DNA from: Lobosporangium transversale
Lineage: Eukaryota; Mortierellomycota; Mortierellomycetes; Mortierellales; Mortierellaceae
Assembly (NCBI RefSeq): GCF_002105155.1
Contig: NW_019028988.1
Location: 372,001-436,000, forward strand
DNA: 64,000 nucleotides
Direction: 5' to 3'
A program made the position numbers and the translations under genes. Below, piece by piece: positions 1 to 11,534 of the stretch. The notes under the pieces were generated by a model. It searched no databases. It saw nothing but the letters and a program-made list of their open reading frames with translations, and was not told where the DNA came from. Each line of letters opens with the position of its first letter. The first letter of the stretch is position 1.

Positions 1-1327
1 CTTCCTCCAGCGTGTCATTGGATTCGACTCTGTGGATGATGAGTCCAAGGCAGAGCGCCGCATTTATAAGAAGTACCCATACCCGCGGGTCTGGAATACG
101 TCTATGAACCCACCTTACAGCTATTATATCTACTACATGTTTGCCAACATGACGAGCCTCAATCGCTTCCGTCAACAGCGAGGATTCAGTAAGTTATCTT
201 TTTTTTTTTTATTTATTTTTATTTTTATTTTTTTTTTAAGCTCCTGCATGTGGAGATCAACAACCCATTTTTTTTTTTTTTTACTTTTTAAAAGGCACTT
301 TCGTATTTAGACCTCACTGTGGCGAGGCTGGCGATACGGACCACCTTACTTCTGCATTCCTGACATCGTTTGGTATTTCTCACGGAATCCTTCTTCGCAA
401 AGTTCCTGCTCTCCAATACATGTATTACCTGACTCAAATGGGTATTGCGATGTCGCCCCTATCTAATAACGCTCTATTCTTGGATTATGAGCGCAACCCC
501 TTCCCGGTCTTCTTCCATCGCGGACTAAATGTCAGTCTGAGCACTGATGACCCACTGCAATTTCACTTCACTAAGGAGCCTCTTATTGAGGAGTACAGTG
601 TTGCTGCACAGGTATTTTTTTTTTTTTTTTTTTTTTTTTTCAATCACGATTAAAACTAGGGAACTTACTTTTCTCTATGTTTCTATGTTGCTAGATTTGG
701 AAGTTATCTGGAGCAGACATGTGTGAAATCTCTCGCAATTCGGTCCTCCAATCTGGATTCGAAAACAAGATCAAGAAGCATTGGATTGGCAAGAAATGGT
801 ATCTCCCGGGCGTCCAAGGCAATGACATGGAGAAGACTAATGTGCCCAATATCCGTGTCTCCTTCCGTCATGAAACATTGCGTGAAGAGCTGGATATGCT
901 TCAGCGTTACTCTCAGTTGGCGCATCCCTCCATGTTCACGAACTTGCATCATGATTTGAGTAAGCGTATGGCTTCGAGCACAGCTTCGCCCGCCATCTTT
1001 GCTCACGGTAGTGGTATTGGCAATAGTGGAACGGGCCAATCGCTTGTTTTAGAATCGCCTTTTGCACTTAACCCCCAGAGTCCTCCGATCGGATGTGGAC
1101 CATTCGAGACGAGTGACATCGGTTTGCTGCAAATGCATCCTCACCTACCAAGAGCTTCTATAGAAACTAGCCGTGAAACTAGTGGTCATACCAACGTGAT
1201 GACGGTCGCACACCAATTGGGAATGATTTCAGTAGTATCAGGCGTCTCGGAGATGGCTGAGCGTGCTGCCGCCAAGAAGAGAGAGAGAAAGCGCCTTGCT
1301 GCAGAACAGAAAGTGGAATTAGAGTAG
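1..1327 (+). CDS. AMD1: AMP deaminase, 3' part (exons 2-188, 295-611, 695-1327)
   Basis: AMP deaminase converts AMP to IMP plus ammonia in the purine nucleotide cycle in the cytosol. The gene enters from the left edge, so the N-terminal half is missing. Reading across two GT-AG introns (189-294 and 612-694, both T-rich) gives an uninterrupted C-terminal catalytic barrel. Seen in order: [33 protein letters not shown] with metal-site and catalytic candidates, [18 protein letters not shown], and the family signature [11 protein letters not shown] followed by [13 protein letters not shown]. After the conserved [12 protein letters not shown] segment the protein carries a non-conserved tail of about 140 residues ending in a lysine/arginine-rich stretch, longer than the yeast enzyme's end as I remember it. 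Identification is very secure; only the 5' part is unknown. It converges on the next gene, with 95 bases between stop codons. Confidence 0.96.
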
Positions 1328-1422
1328 ATGTAACGCAACTAATTGAGCTATTCTCTTGCGAATTTGAAGTACCAAAATAAATTTTATTATACACACGTAA
1401 CATAGCTACTGATTTTTATGCT

Positions 1423-2352
1423 CTATGCCTTGGTCTTTTGTTTCTTGTTTGGAGGTTTTCTCCTCTTGTCATTACTGCTGGTATTACTACTACCAAAAGA
1501 ATCCGATCGTCCATTTCCTCTGAGCTCATTAGTAACTTCTTTGGTCCCCATTTTCCCTGCCTTCACGATGTTGCCAACAGTCTCCTCCGGCCCGATGATC
1601 TGCCTCTCTGGGTTGTTCTTGGCCTTACTATTAGATCTTTCAATCAATTTTTCCTCTTTCTTCTCCTTAATTGAAGGTGACCCAGAGATAGCACTGCCAG
1701 TAGTGGCCATGCTGGCCATTTTCCTCTCCCATTGTCTTTTCTTCTTCTCCTTGAGCTTCTGTTTCTGAGCAGCCTTGCGCTCCTCCTTCTTTTTGAGCGA
1801 CTTTTCGCGTTTCTTTTGATTCTTGGCTTTCAGCTTTTCGATCTCCTCCTTTGTTCGCTCCTCCTTCAATGCTCTCTTGTACAATCGGAGGTTGGTTTTG
1901 TGTTCGTGTCCCTTGAGATGTACTTCTACCATGGTCTTGTTCTTAAGGATCTTTTTAGGACAAACTTTGCAGCGAAAATGGGTGTCTTCCTCCTGGTCCT
2001 GCTCTTCTTCTTCTTCTTCTTCTTCTACTTCTCCCTCTCCATCTACCTCGTCGTCGTCGTCTGATGATCCGCTTTTCTCATCACTCCCTGATCCATTTCC
2101 GGCACTTGCTTTTCCCTTCGTCTTTGTCTTCTCGTCCTTCAGAGATCTCTCATACTTCATAATATAATCTTCTAGCTTAGCATCCTCTTCGCTACTGATA
2201 TCATCGTCGGACGAAGAGCTGTCAGAGTCAGACCCTGAGTCACTGAACTGTGCCAGAGCCTCTATTTCTGCCATGTCATCATCATCGCCTGTAGGCATAA
2301 CATCAGTGTAAATGGCGTTTTTGGCTAATTCTTTATGAGCACGTTTAAACAT
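1423..2352 (-). CDS. U1-type C2H2 zinc-finger protein, acidic/basic
   Basis: Single-exon protein of 309 residues. The N-terminal 110 residues are acidic and serine-rich (DSGSDSDSSSSDDD, then a Glu/Asp run). In the middle is one zinc finger, FRCKVCPKKILKN...HLKGHEH: Cys-x2-Cys and His-x5-His spacing, the U1/double-strand-RNA type rather than the classical C2H2 type. It is followed by a long Lys/Glu-rich predicted helix (KEERTKEEIEKLKAKNQKKR...) and a basic tail NKKQKTKA that looks like a nuclear or nucleolar signal. This layout is common in ribosome-biogenesis and RNA-binding factors, so a nucleolar RNA-related role is likely; I cannot name the orthologue. The ATG at 2352 faces the FAM32A start 175 bases away. 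Confidence 0.85.
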   Translation of the reverse strand: MFKRAHKELAKNAIYTDVMPTGDDDDMAEIEALAQFSDSGSDSDSSSSDDDISSEEDAKLEDYIMKYERSLKDEKTKTKGKASAGNGSGSDEKSGSSDDDDEVDGEGEVEEEEEEEEQDQEEDTHFRCKVCPKKILKNKTMVEVHLKGHEHKTNLRLYKRALKEERTKEEIEKLKAKNQKKREKSLKKKEERKAAQKQKLKEKKKRQWERKMASMATTGSAISGSPSIKEKKEEKLIERSNSKAKNNPERQIIGPEETVGNIVKAGKMGTKEVTNELRGNGRSDSFGSSNTSSNDKRRKPPNKKQKTKA

Positions 2353-2526
2353 GATGGTGGTGCGTGTGGGTTTTAGAAACGATATTTGAAAAGGAGGTTT
2401 TTTTTTTTGTTGTTGTTGTTTACCTCCTCCAAAAATGGAAGCGGTGGCTTACTAACCTCGCAACAATCTCACAAAGACAGTCTCTTTACAACGACTTGAA
2501 TCCTTATTCATCCATTTTAAACAAGG
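2353..2526. promoter_or_regulatory. Divergent intergenic promoter region
   Basis: 174 bases between two ATGs pointing outwards (zinc-finger protein on minus, FAM32A on plus). It contains a T-rich run with TTG repeats near 2400-2419. No TATA box is evident. Position alone supports a shared bidirectional promoter. Confidence 0.5.
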
Positions 2527-3184
2527 ATGGGCGACTACGAGACAACGGGGGGTTCCCTCAGATTCAAAGGTGGCGGAGGAATCACCAAAAAGTAATGTAG
2601 ATGATAGCTTATTTGCTCCTAATCGTTTCATTTACTATTAAAAAAAAAACTTGCTTGCTGACTCAGTGGACATATATTGCCATCATCATTGTTTTATGTT
2701 ATAATGGCTGCACTTACAGAAAAAAGAAAAAATCAGAAAAATTGGATCCATCCAAAGTAAAGGCAACATTAGAAGCCAAAGAATCCACGCCACCGCCATC
2801 AAAGCCTATTAAAGTAATCGAAAAAACCGCTGCAGAGCTCAGGTTTGAGGAAATCCAGAAGAAACGCGTATGTTTTTTTTTTTTTTTTTTTTTTTTTTAA
2901 CTTTCTTTATTAAAACCTATTCGGATAATGTGTTGAAGTATGAAGATTAATTTTTTTTTTTTTTTTTGCTAAAGCAAGAGGAAAAGGTTCTCAAGTCTGC
3001 CATGAAGTCGCACAAGGAAAAGGTCGCCGTAAGTAAACAATACCTACTAAACATGCTTTTAGGCGCTAATCACTTGATTAATGGCTTTTGTCAATCATTG
3101 TTTTTAACAATCAACTAGGAGCTGAATCGAAAGCTAGAAGAGATGACTGAGCACTACGATATCCCCAAGGTCGGACCTGGATAG
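2527..3184 (+). CDS. FAM32A family spliceosomal protein (exons 2527-2591, 2720-2867, 2975-3028, 3119-3184)
   Basis: Splicing four small exons gives 110 residues. The start MGDYETTGGSLRFKGGG is followed by a lysine-rich block (KKKKKSEKLDPSKVK), then a helix with AAELRFEEIQKKRQEEK, KSAMKSHKEKVAELNRKLEE, and the diagnostic end MTEHYDIPKVGPG. This matches the FAM32A layout (basic N-terminus, helical middle, HYDIPKV C-terminus). In human spliceosomes FAM32A is an exon-ligation factor whose C-terminal tail reaches the active site; that role here is by homology. All introns are GT-AG and the first three phases join cleanly. Exon 2 ends before a 20+ T run. The gene is easily missed because no exon exceeds 50 codons. 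Confidence 0.9.
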
Positions 3185-3542
3185 ATTTTTTCTCTTATTA
3201 TTTTCAGCAAAAACTACATAATGATCCCTCTATCACCAATCTGTCAGATTTCATATCCTTTTATACAACAAAATAAATATACACGTTGCTATAGGAAAAG
3301 CTTCAGTCTTTATTGATAATGGTTTTCTTTTGAGGAACATGTGCACAAGTAAGCATGAAGACAATGGTCATCATCTGATAAGACGAACTAAAGATATAAG
3401 AGATAAAATTGTTTCCGCATCCTAGACGGTGATACGAAAGATAAAGCAAAAGTGGAAAACTACCATTCCTGAGTCGTACAAAACCATCGAATTTGCCAGA
3501 GTTTTTTATTTTTTATTTTTCTGGTTCATCGAGAACCTTATT
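3185..3542. other. Convergent intergenic spacer
   Basis: About 360 bases between the FAM32A stop and the 3' end of the Stf2-like gene. It holds two AATAAA-like stretches (near 3269-3275) that could serve as 3'-processing signals. No coding potential recognised. Confidence 0.5.
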
Positions 3543-3878
3543 TTATGCGGATGCAGCATCAGTGTTGACGTTGGCCATTGGCTGTGCGTCGATGTTGTTT
3601 GTATTGTTGTTTTGCAGACGGCTGAAAGTCTCAGCATCGATCACCTGCCGTGAAAGGGTGATATGGTACAAAATGATTCCATTAATACGTACATTTCAAA
3701 TGCATGATCGCGTGAGAAAAGTATATTTTATTCATGCGTATTGTGGACCATGCAAAAGTCTTTCGTCACTTTACTCTGAACTTACCATAATCTTGTTCTC
3801 AGGAGGAGAAGTGGCCGTAGCTCTGTACAATCAATCCCCAAAGCGCCCATTATAACGATGTAGTCATCGCGAGCATTT

Positions 3879-3913
<35 letters not shown>

Positions 3914-4326
3914 ATAAAACATGGTAAAGACGGTGTTAGAATAGTTTTCTATCGAGGACTGCTTTGTGGAGGAAATTGGAGCTCTCACTGTTGGTGTACA
4001 AGCTCAATGAAGCAATAAACATTTTTTTTTTCTTTTTTTTTTTTTTTTTTTTTTGTTTATTCGACATACCCTAATGCATTTTGCTCCTGCCGATCCAGTT
4101 CACATCCTGGCACGCCCCAGTTGCCGTTTCCAGCACCCGACTTCTTTGAAATAGCCCTGGGATCTGCGCCATTCCTATTATTGGAGAAGAATGAAAAAAG
4201 GGGTTAGAATGCAACAGGATGAAGAGACAACCGGCAAAGAAAACATGAGGTGTTTTACCTCGACTGGTGGCGATCTTTTTGGGCAGCAGCGGGACCCTTG
4301 TATTCACCAGTGCGGGTACGAGTCAT
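3543..4326 (-). CDS. Stf2/Tma10-like small protein (exons 4259-4326, 4070-4174, 3786-3822, 3543-3644)
   Basis: Four small exons with consistent phases give 103 residues. The start MTRTRTGEYKGPAAAQKDRH and the core NGADPRAISKKSGAGNGNWG-VPG-CELD match the yeast Stf2/Tma10 pattern (MTRT start, GNWGKPGDE core), which falls in the HABP4/PAI-RBP1 N-terminal-like family. In yeast these proteins are linked to stabilising the inhibited F1Fo-ATPase, to ribosome association and to desiccation stress; function here is by homology. After the core the tail reads SPPENKIMVIDAETF and ends NVNTDAASA. If exon 2 were not spliced at the GTATGT donor (4069-4068) it would stop at 4057, giving a 61-residue form. 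The intron 3823-4069 holds a T10-A26 palindrome and long T runs. Confidence 0.82.
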
Positions 4327-7300
4327 TGTTATAATTCTTTTTTTGAGTGAGTGCAAGAAGCGTTATTAGGCTATGTGAGTTAAGAATCAAATGAATTCAG
4401 GAAGGGATAGATGTATTGCATAAAGATGAAGGAAGGAAAGAAAGAAAAAGAAAGAGAACGAAAGAAGAGGCAAAAAATAGACTCAGACCTTTTCTCTCAT
4501 TCATCACACGCATTGGACTCTTGAAACGAAACAGTGCGCGCCTTCCGCTTCCACAAATTACTACCAAATGCGGTACTAGTGGTGAATAAGTGTGTCACTC
4601 CAAACCAAACCAAACGCAATTCACCTCTGTTGTGTTGTCATTTATTCTCGTAAATGTGCATTGATGCAAATGTTAATAATAATAAAAGAATCGGTCTTCC
4701 TCACGGTCGAGAGGCTTAGTCCTCTCTACAGAAGAGGCATTGAGCGCGCTTGGTTATTCACTTGTAAAGCTTGAGAATGAACAGTTCCTTTTCCCTTCTT
4801 TTGGTTTATTGAGAGTAGGAGCAACAAACACACCTGTGGGCCCAAGGTAATGGCGGATGGAGCTATAGACAGCGTTCTCACGTCATCCATTGCCTGTGGA
4901 AGTAACTCAACCCTAGAATCTATAACACTGTTTATGCAATGCTGTGTTTCAAAGGAATGTTAACGAAGTAAGGCACCATGCAGCCTGTGCTTTATGGATA
5001 CCTTTTGCCTACATCAGATGCAGTAGGCGATTCGCCTTTGCACCCTTGATATGACTCATCGTTCTTCTCGTTAATAAACTCGCTCTTCGGGGTGCAATAA
5101 AAGGCTATATCAAGCCCACAAGGATGTCGACTTGATCGTCAATCTTACACACCAATCAAAATTTTGACGAATCGTTTCAAGCGTAATTGCCGCAGGCGGT
5201 ATGGCACTTGGTCCCGAGATTCATTTCTTCGAGTCAGAGACCATCGAAGAGATATCGCATCCACTCTTAATTATCCTACTCTTTGAAGCCGTAAGGCCCT
5301 TTTATTTCTTGATAAGCTGTGTGAACAATCCTCGTGGAATAACTATGTCTCCTTGCTAGTAAAGAAAACATCCATAAATACTGTCAATGGTAGCTTATCC
5401 TCTGTCTTAGCAGAGAGGGAGATGGGATTTACCACTGCTTTTATCAGTAAGGATTGATCTTAGTGGAGCTGCTTCAGCAGGAACCAGTGTAACCGGGTTG
5501 AAAAAACGTATTGCAGAATAAAGGTGAAAATTGACTTTGGAAGCAGATCGTTTTAATGTCATACGTTGATCATTTCAGTCATCAGTGATATCGTTATTTT
5601 CTGACATTGATGAAATACGCTAAAATCACAAAATATAAAAGACCTCTCATCGTTGCTTGTCCTGCCAGAAACGCCTTGTCTGTTGAACTCCGATATATAT
5701 TATTTATTTTGCATTCGTAGCGCCTATACAAAGTAGAAAAGAAGTGTAAGTTTTGTAAATCTGAGTTGATGAAGCACAAATCAGATAATTATTCTCAACT
5801 TTCCACAGTAGTCAGGAGGCGTGAGGTTGATATTTTTATCGTGGCGAGCTCATGTAATTTAGAAGCCCTTCTACAAGTAATGTTACCATAGGATAATCCA
5901 TTACGTCAAAGGCTATGTTCTATTTATGTTGGGTGTGACACCCTCACAATGATCCCAATCATTGATTTTAGTGATCAATTTAGGTGATAGAGGTAGCTTC
6001 TGGGCTTGCGAGCAATTGCAATCCCTCGCTGTGCTTCGTCGATAGCCTTGAGGGCAGTGCGTTGTCATCTAATATATTCTAATTAATATTTTTCTGACAG
6101 GTGCCTCAATTATTCCTGAACTCTGGACTGACTTTCTGGCATCCTAAGAGTTCTTGTAAAATAGCAGCATCTAAAACGGTCGTACTTGGAAAAAGCCAAT
6201 AGAGTAAAAGGGAAGCTTGATCTAATGAACTTTGAAGTAAACAAAGGTTCCCATTCACATTTCATAATTACTACCTCACTGCTTTGACTATGCTACCTAG
6301 TTTCCTTGGTTTTCTCTATACCTTTCGCCTCGGGTTGAACCGAATTCATTTCTGCTGTCATACTTCGACTCCCTAGCAATGTGAATAAAAAGAACCTTTC
6401 GGTTGCACATCCATGTATCTTTAACAAAATAATCGTTGCTAAAGTACTTGATTCTATTTCGGCTGTGGAACATGTAATAAATGTATGCATATCATACACG
6501 CTGGACGGTGTGTCCTGTGAGTCGAAATCTGCGAGGATTCATCTGAGAGGTACTCAAAGCATAGCCATTCAAGCTTAAATTGTGGCGGAGCCAAGTTTAT
6601 ACCTATTCCCAATACAAGGGGGCAACCTTCATGTCATCACAGTCGATGAACATCAGCACAGTCGACATAGAGTACATGTATGAAGCAATTGTTCAAGTTA
6701 TTCATAAAAACAAAAAAGGTTATACCTTACAAGTTGTACAAAAGATCCTTTTCTTTTTTTTTGGTCAACAGATTTTTCCAAACAAGAGGCGGTGCTTTCT
6801 GTTTTGTCTTCTGCACATTGCCACCAAGTCATCAAATATACTGATTGAAGAACTGGTATCAGCTATTATTGAAAGGCTCATTTGATTTGATCTTTTTTCT
6901 TTTTGGAGATGAGAAGTCTACTTGGAGTGAATGAATATTTATAAATGACATTTATGATGATATGATGCGTCTTTATAAACTCGGCAATAAAAAATTGGTT
7001 TTTAATGGCACTGCCACGACGGAGGGAAAAAAACATTTTTTTGTAAAAGGGAAAGGCGGTCCAAGCTTTCGCTAATCCTTTTTCGCGGCCTAGATCATTC
7101 TGGGCATCTGTCATAGCAATTTGCCGCAGCGGCATTCAAGAAGCGAAAAGAAAAGTGGATGGGCTCTTGACTTTGTTATTGAGCATGTACCTTTTAAGTT
7201 TTCCTTCATCCCATCAGCATGCATGTAGCATTATAGGAGTCGACGTCCACTGGATTAGTGTATAAGTATAACAAGGACGACAACAGCAAACAGCAAGGGA

Positions 7301-7393
7301 CTTGCGAACAAGAAGATGAGGCATTATGTAACGAATCAACATGTTTTCTTGATCCTTGTATAAAAGGAAATTTCTTCTGTAGAGAGGAATACA

Positions 7394-7428
<35 letters not shown>

Positions 7429-7588
7429 GCTTTAACTTTTATTGTAACTAGTATTCACTCCATCCTTGCCACTTTCTCGTGTTACATTATTGATGGAGAA
7501 CAATTGCTTTTAGTCCCTCATTTAACTCATATCACTTTTTGCTTTTTTTGTACTTTTATTACACCCTGCAATCTCTTACACAGCTTGG
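4327..7588. other. Long gene-poor region
   Basis: Over 3.2 kb with frequent stops in all frames. A pyrimidine/purine-rich 5' flank of the Stf2-like gene lies at 4420-4520 (GAAAGAAAGAAA-type). Around 5200-5310 the plus strand is open for about 35 codons (GMALGPEIHFFESETIEE), perhaps a remnant of an old gene, but I recognise no family. A T31 run sits at 7397-7427 just upstream of the next gene. No RNA gene or repeat boundary is evident. Confidence 0.4.
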
Positions 7589-9487
7589 ATGGCCGTTGTT
7601 ATTCCTCCTCCTGTCACCACTTCAACCAACCCTCCTTCTACAACAACTACTACTACAACCACTACAACTACAATGTCTGAATGGCCAATTACCAATACAA
7701 CAACTTGGACACCGACCACTACCACTACCACTACAACTACTACTACAACAACCACATGGACAACTACAACAACATCGACTACTACTACACGCTCACCTAT
7801 CCGAACAACTGATCCTCCTATCCGAACAACCCCTTCACGGCCTAGCACTTCTCAACCGCCTTCTCGTACACTGTCGCTGTCACCTTACCCACCCTCACCT
7901 TCATTTACAAACACTACGGGATACAACACTACATCCTCAATCACTTTAAGCCCTAGTCCGACGTCTCTTACGGACTCTGGACCGGGTTTACCAAAAGTTG
8001 CAATCATTGGCATCTCAGTTGCCGGCGTTGTCATCATTGGCTTCATATCCACTGTCCTGATCATGAAGAACAGAGGAAAGAAACTCAACCGTCACAAGGC
8101 ACTAAGACAAGATGATTTATTCGACCATCTTCCTATAGAGCCCAATTCTCCTGCACCACTTATGACCATAGCAGGTCACCATCCTCATCATCACTATAAG
8201 GGTGGTAGTCATGACCAGGGTGGAACGCAACAGCATGAGCTTGAGCCAATGTATTACTACAATGGCGATGAATACAATCAAATGCAACAGATGTCTTATC
8301 AAGGTGGCGAAAATGGCCACCATGACTATCAACGTCACCACAATTCAGATTACCAACATGATCCAAATCAGGGCCAAGCATATCAGGGGGGGCCAGACTA
8401 TCAGACCTTTTCCGATCAGGGACAAGCGCAATACAGTGGTCAGGAGCATCAAGGCTTTGGTGACCAAAGCCAAGTCCATCAAAGTGGTCATGGCGACGGT
8501 CATGGCTCTCAAGGTAGTCAGGGTGGTCAAGGACTGAATCAAGGTTTTTCTGATCATGGTCCCGCGCATCAACATCATTTCCAGCCTGATCATCAAGGAA
8601 TCACTGACCAGGGCGGCGCCAGCCAGGGGGGAGGGGGAAGTCAAGGTCAAGGACTCTATGATTCTACTACACAAGGGCCTTACCAGCAAATTCCTCAGAA
8701 TACTTCAACTCCTGGGCAAGGTATCACGAACCAAGCACCTGGCTCTACTGGCCACGGATTCCCGCATCAAACACCAGTTCAGCCCGTTGGTGGAGGCCAC
8801 GCACCTCCTCCTGCAGTAGTGCAAGGTGTGCCCCCAACTAACTTCAATCCTCCTTTGGGTATACCCATTCCCCCGCCTCTCGTCAACCGGCCCAAAACTA
8901 GTTCAATCATTCGACCAGAGTCCTCATCCCAATACTCAATGCTTTTGCCAGCATCACCCACTAATACAAACTTTAGCGCAGATCTTGGATCCACGGATGA
9001 AAGTTCATTGTCAGGACGAGGATCCGTGGTTGCACCGTTGCCACTTTCAATCGATCGCGTCCCTTCCACGACATCATCACATGGATCCGGCGGCTATAGG
9101 AACCAGGCTGTCTCAGCCGATTGGAGTGATAACAGTAGTCATATAGGACAGCAAGATTATGGATACTCACCTGTCAATAAGCAAGCGTTATTGAATCAGG
9201 CTCGCTATCATGACGCTATCTCATCGCAACATACATCTACAAGGGTTCTCCCAGCGGCTTCACCGAGGGTTGCAACGATTCCAACGCATCAAAGTCCCAC
9301 CGTACGTTCACCCCAAGATGATAGCCAAGCTGATGTGGTTGGCTCAATCGTAACAACAGGAAACGTGTCGAGTTTGAATACATTTGATCGCAGACACCCT
9401 CAGGTGCATAATGGATCTGAGGGTAGCGACAGCTTGTTTACTGCAATCCCAGCGCCAATGAGTCGCAACCCACAGGATCGACATTAA
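7589..9487 (+). CDS. Mucin-like single-pass membrane protein, Thr-rich ectodomain, Gln/Gly/His-rich tail
   Basis: Intronless, 632 residues. Residues 1-130 are Thr/Pro/Ser-rich with long threonine runs (MAVVIPPPVTTSTNPPSTTT start), a likely O-mannosylated outer stalk. One hydrophobic span, VAIIGISVAGVVIIGFISTV at about 137-159, is followed by basic residues (KNRGKKLNRHK), giving an Nout-Cin orientation. The rest (about 470 residues) is a low-complexity cytoplasmic part: Gln/Gly/His/Asp repeats with YQGG, DQGQ and HQGF units, then Ser/Pro-rich. There is no cleavable signal peptide, so this would be a type III (reverse-anchor) protein. The build recalls fungal cell-wall stress sensors (Wsc/Mid2), but there is no WSC domain. 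A second protein with the same plan lies at 30682-31839. Confidence 0.82.
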   Translation: MAVVIPPPVTTSTNPPSTTTTTTTTTTTMSEWPITNTTTWTPTTTTTTTTTTTTTTWTTTTTSTTTTRSPIRTTDPPIRTTPSRPSTSQPPSRTLSLSPYPPSPSFTNTTGYNTTSSITLSPSPTSLTDSGPGLPKVAIIGISVAGVVIIGFISTVLIMKNRGKKLNRHKALRQDDLFDHLPIEPNSPAPLMTIAGHHPHHHYKGGSHDQGGTQQHELEPMYYYNGDEYNQMQQMSYQGGENGHHDYQRHHNSDYQHDPNQGQAYQGGPDYQTFSDQGQAQYSGQEHQGFGDQSQVHQSGHGDGHGSQGSQGGQGLNQGFSDHGPAHQHHFQPDHQGITDQGGASQGGGGSQGQGLYDSTTQGPYQQIPQNTSTPGQGITNQAPGSTGHGFPHQTPVQPVGGGHAPPPAVVQGVPPTNFNPPLGIPIPPPLVNRPKTSSIIRPESSSQYSMLLPASPTNTNFSADLGSTDESSLSGRGSVVAPLPLSIDRVPSTTSSHGSGGYRNQAVSADWSDNSSHIGQQDYGYSPVNKQALLNQARYHDAISSQHTSTRVLPAASPRVATIPTHQSPTVRSPQDDSQADVVGSIVTTGNVSSLNTFDRRHPQVHNGSEGSDSLFTAIPAPMSRNPQDRH

Positions 9488-9990
9488 AGCCTCCATTTTT
9501 CCTTTAGTTCATTTTATTATCCATACACATCATACACATGTAATAGAAAAAAAAAAGAAAAAAAAGCTATTTGTAGAGGAATGAAGTATTGAAAGTGGTT
9601 TGGCGTAAACTATTCTGAGGATGTTAAGCCCCATGTCGAATAGACAAAGATTAGACGGGCCATCGATTCGGTTTGAGTTTAAGGGAAAAGGGATATTGAA
9701 AAGCAAATATTAAGTATAGACAGAAAAAAGAAAATGGGGCTAGAGTCCTATTACACCTTCATTATTAGCTTACTGCAAAACTTCATACATGAGTAAAATA
9801 CTCGACCCAGTGCTGTTACCCTTTGATGTCTTTGCATGCGATGTGTGTAGATGATGTGCAAAGGTGCAATGTGACGTGATATGTCTGTGACACAAACATG
9901 GTGCAAATATCGGAAATGGAATAGAAACTCAATATGCTCTCGCCTTCTCACATCATTGCTGGTTCTCATCCTGAATATTCCATTCACATC
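9488..9990. other. Intergenic spacer
   Basis: About 500 bases with A-rich stretches just after the mucin-like gene and no recognisable gene. An in-frame upstream ATG at 9934 would add 19 residues to the dehydrogenase, but the Rossmann start after MSNP fits family length better. Confidence 0.5.
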
Positions 9991-11140
9991 ATGTCCAACC
10001 CAACTCTCATTGTCACTGGCGCTTCTCGTGGCATTGGCCGTAGTATTGTATTAGCTGCCCTTCAAAACTTCAATGCCAATGTTATTGGCGTTGCCCGTTC
10101 GAAGGATGCGCTCCAAACCCTATCGCAACACATTGAGAATGATCTTCAGCTCCACAATCGTTTCAAGTTTGTCGTTGGAGATGTCACTGCAGAGTCTACA
10201 TCTAAAGAAGCCGTTGAGCTTGCTAAAAATTCATGGAGTGGTCGTCTTGATGGTGTCGCTCTCAACGCAGGGTAAGAACCGTATAAAACATCAAGGCTCT
10301 AACTAACTGTGATCTTAACCAATTAATAACTTTTTTTTTTACCCTTCCTAACTATAGTGTTATTGATCCTCTGGGATCAATTGCCACTACGACTTTGCAA
10401 GAATGGAAACAGTATGTGAAATGGATCTCCTTTTATTTTTTTTAGGAATTAGTAGATGACGCCCTACTGAGTTAATCCAACATTTATGTATACCCCTTGT
10501 TAGATGCTTTGATATTAACTTTTTCTCGATCATGACTTTTGTCCAGCATGCTGCCCCTGCCCTTCGCGAGTCTAAGGGCCGTGTCATCTTCGTGAGCTCT
10601 GGCGCTGCAGCTAGCCCATACTATGGATGGGGAGCATATTGCACGTACGTATTTGTGCTTTCTCACGCATGTATTCGCGCTTTCACCGTTTCAAGAATAG
10701 AACTGATAAATCGTTTCTTTTTGAATTTGAACTTGTATTTGCACTTGCCAGATCTAAGGCTGCTCTCAAGATGTTTGGTGAAGTACTTGCTAAGGAGGAG
10801 CCGGAGCTTACTTCCATCTCGATTCGTCCAGGAGTCGTTGACACTGAGATGCAGTCATCCATTCGTACTAAAGGTATTGCCCCCCTCTTTTTTTTTATTT
10901 TTTATTTTTTATTTTTTTTCATAAAATCTAAGTTCTTCCTCATATCTACTATTATTAGGTGCTGATACTATGGTTCCTGAGCAGCATGCGCGGTTCGTTG
11001 AACTGCATACTTCCAAGACCTTACTCCATCCTGATGAACCTGGTCATGTTATTGCTAGCTTGGCTGTCAAGGCTCCTCATTCACTCAGTGGTCAATTCTA
11101 TTCTTGGGATGATGAGGAGTTGAAGGCTTACCGCAAATAA
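9991..11140 (+). CDS. Short-chain dehydrogenase/reductase (exons 9991-10271, 10358-10411, 10504-10644, 10752-10873, 10959-11140)
   Basis: Classical SDR of 259 residues on five exons. Seen: the nucleotide-binding motif TGASRGIG at residues 9-16, VVGDVT, the NAG motif (ALNAG) split by intron 1, the catalytic serine region VIFVSSGAAASPYYGWG, and the catalytic pair Y-x3-K in AYCTSKAA. The end LSGQFYSWDDEELKAYRK is polar and soluble. The family reduces carbonyls with NAD(P)H. The sequence resembles fungal cytosolic SDRs of the Irc24/YIR036C (benzil reductase-like) group, but the substrate cannot be read from sequence. Intron 4 carries T-rich (TTTTTATTTTTTA) tracts. Start at 9991 chosen because it places the glycine motif at the usual distance from the N-terminus. 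Confidence 0.9.
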
Positions 11141-11503
11141 AAAGAAAAAAATGCTATACGCTGACTGACTCGTATCAATAGAAAAAAAAAAAAAGATTTC
11201 GCGTAGAATTTTATGAAATAAACTAACAAAAAGACGCAACCTTAGCATCTGATTAGCAATTGAATCAAAAGAGCTTCGGTCATCGACGCATTAGCTTTTA
11301 AACAATCGACTTCGTGCCTTTCATATGAGCCACTATTACCTCTTGATTGCGCGATCGACATGAAATGAGGCATAGAAGATGCATACAGAGTTCCTGAGAA
11401 GAACTAATTGGACACAATTTGACAATTTAGGATTATCACAAATGGTACAAAGGAGAAAGGGTGTAACAAAATAATGGCGCAATTGTCCTGCCTACTATAT
11501 TTC

Positions 11504-11534
<31 letters not shown>

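Noticed and set aside
7576-7848. Minus-strand Val-rich open frame opposite the mucin-like gene
   Set aside because: It is the shadow of the ACA/ACT threonine repeats on the plus strand; repeated GTT/GTA codons give a false open frame.
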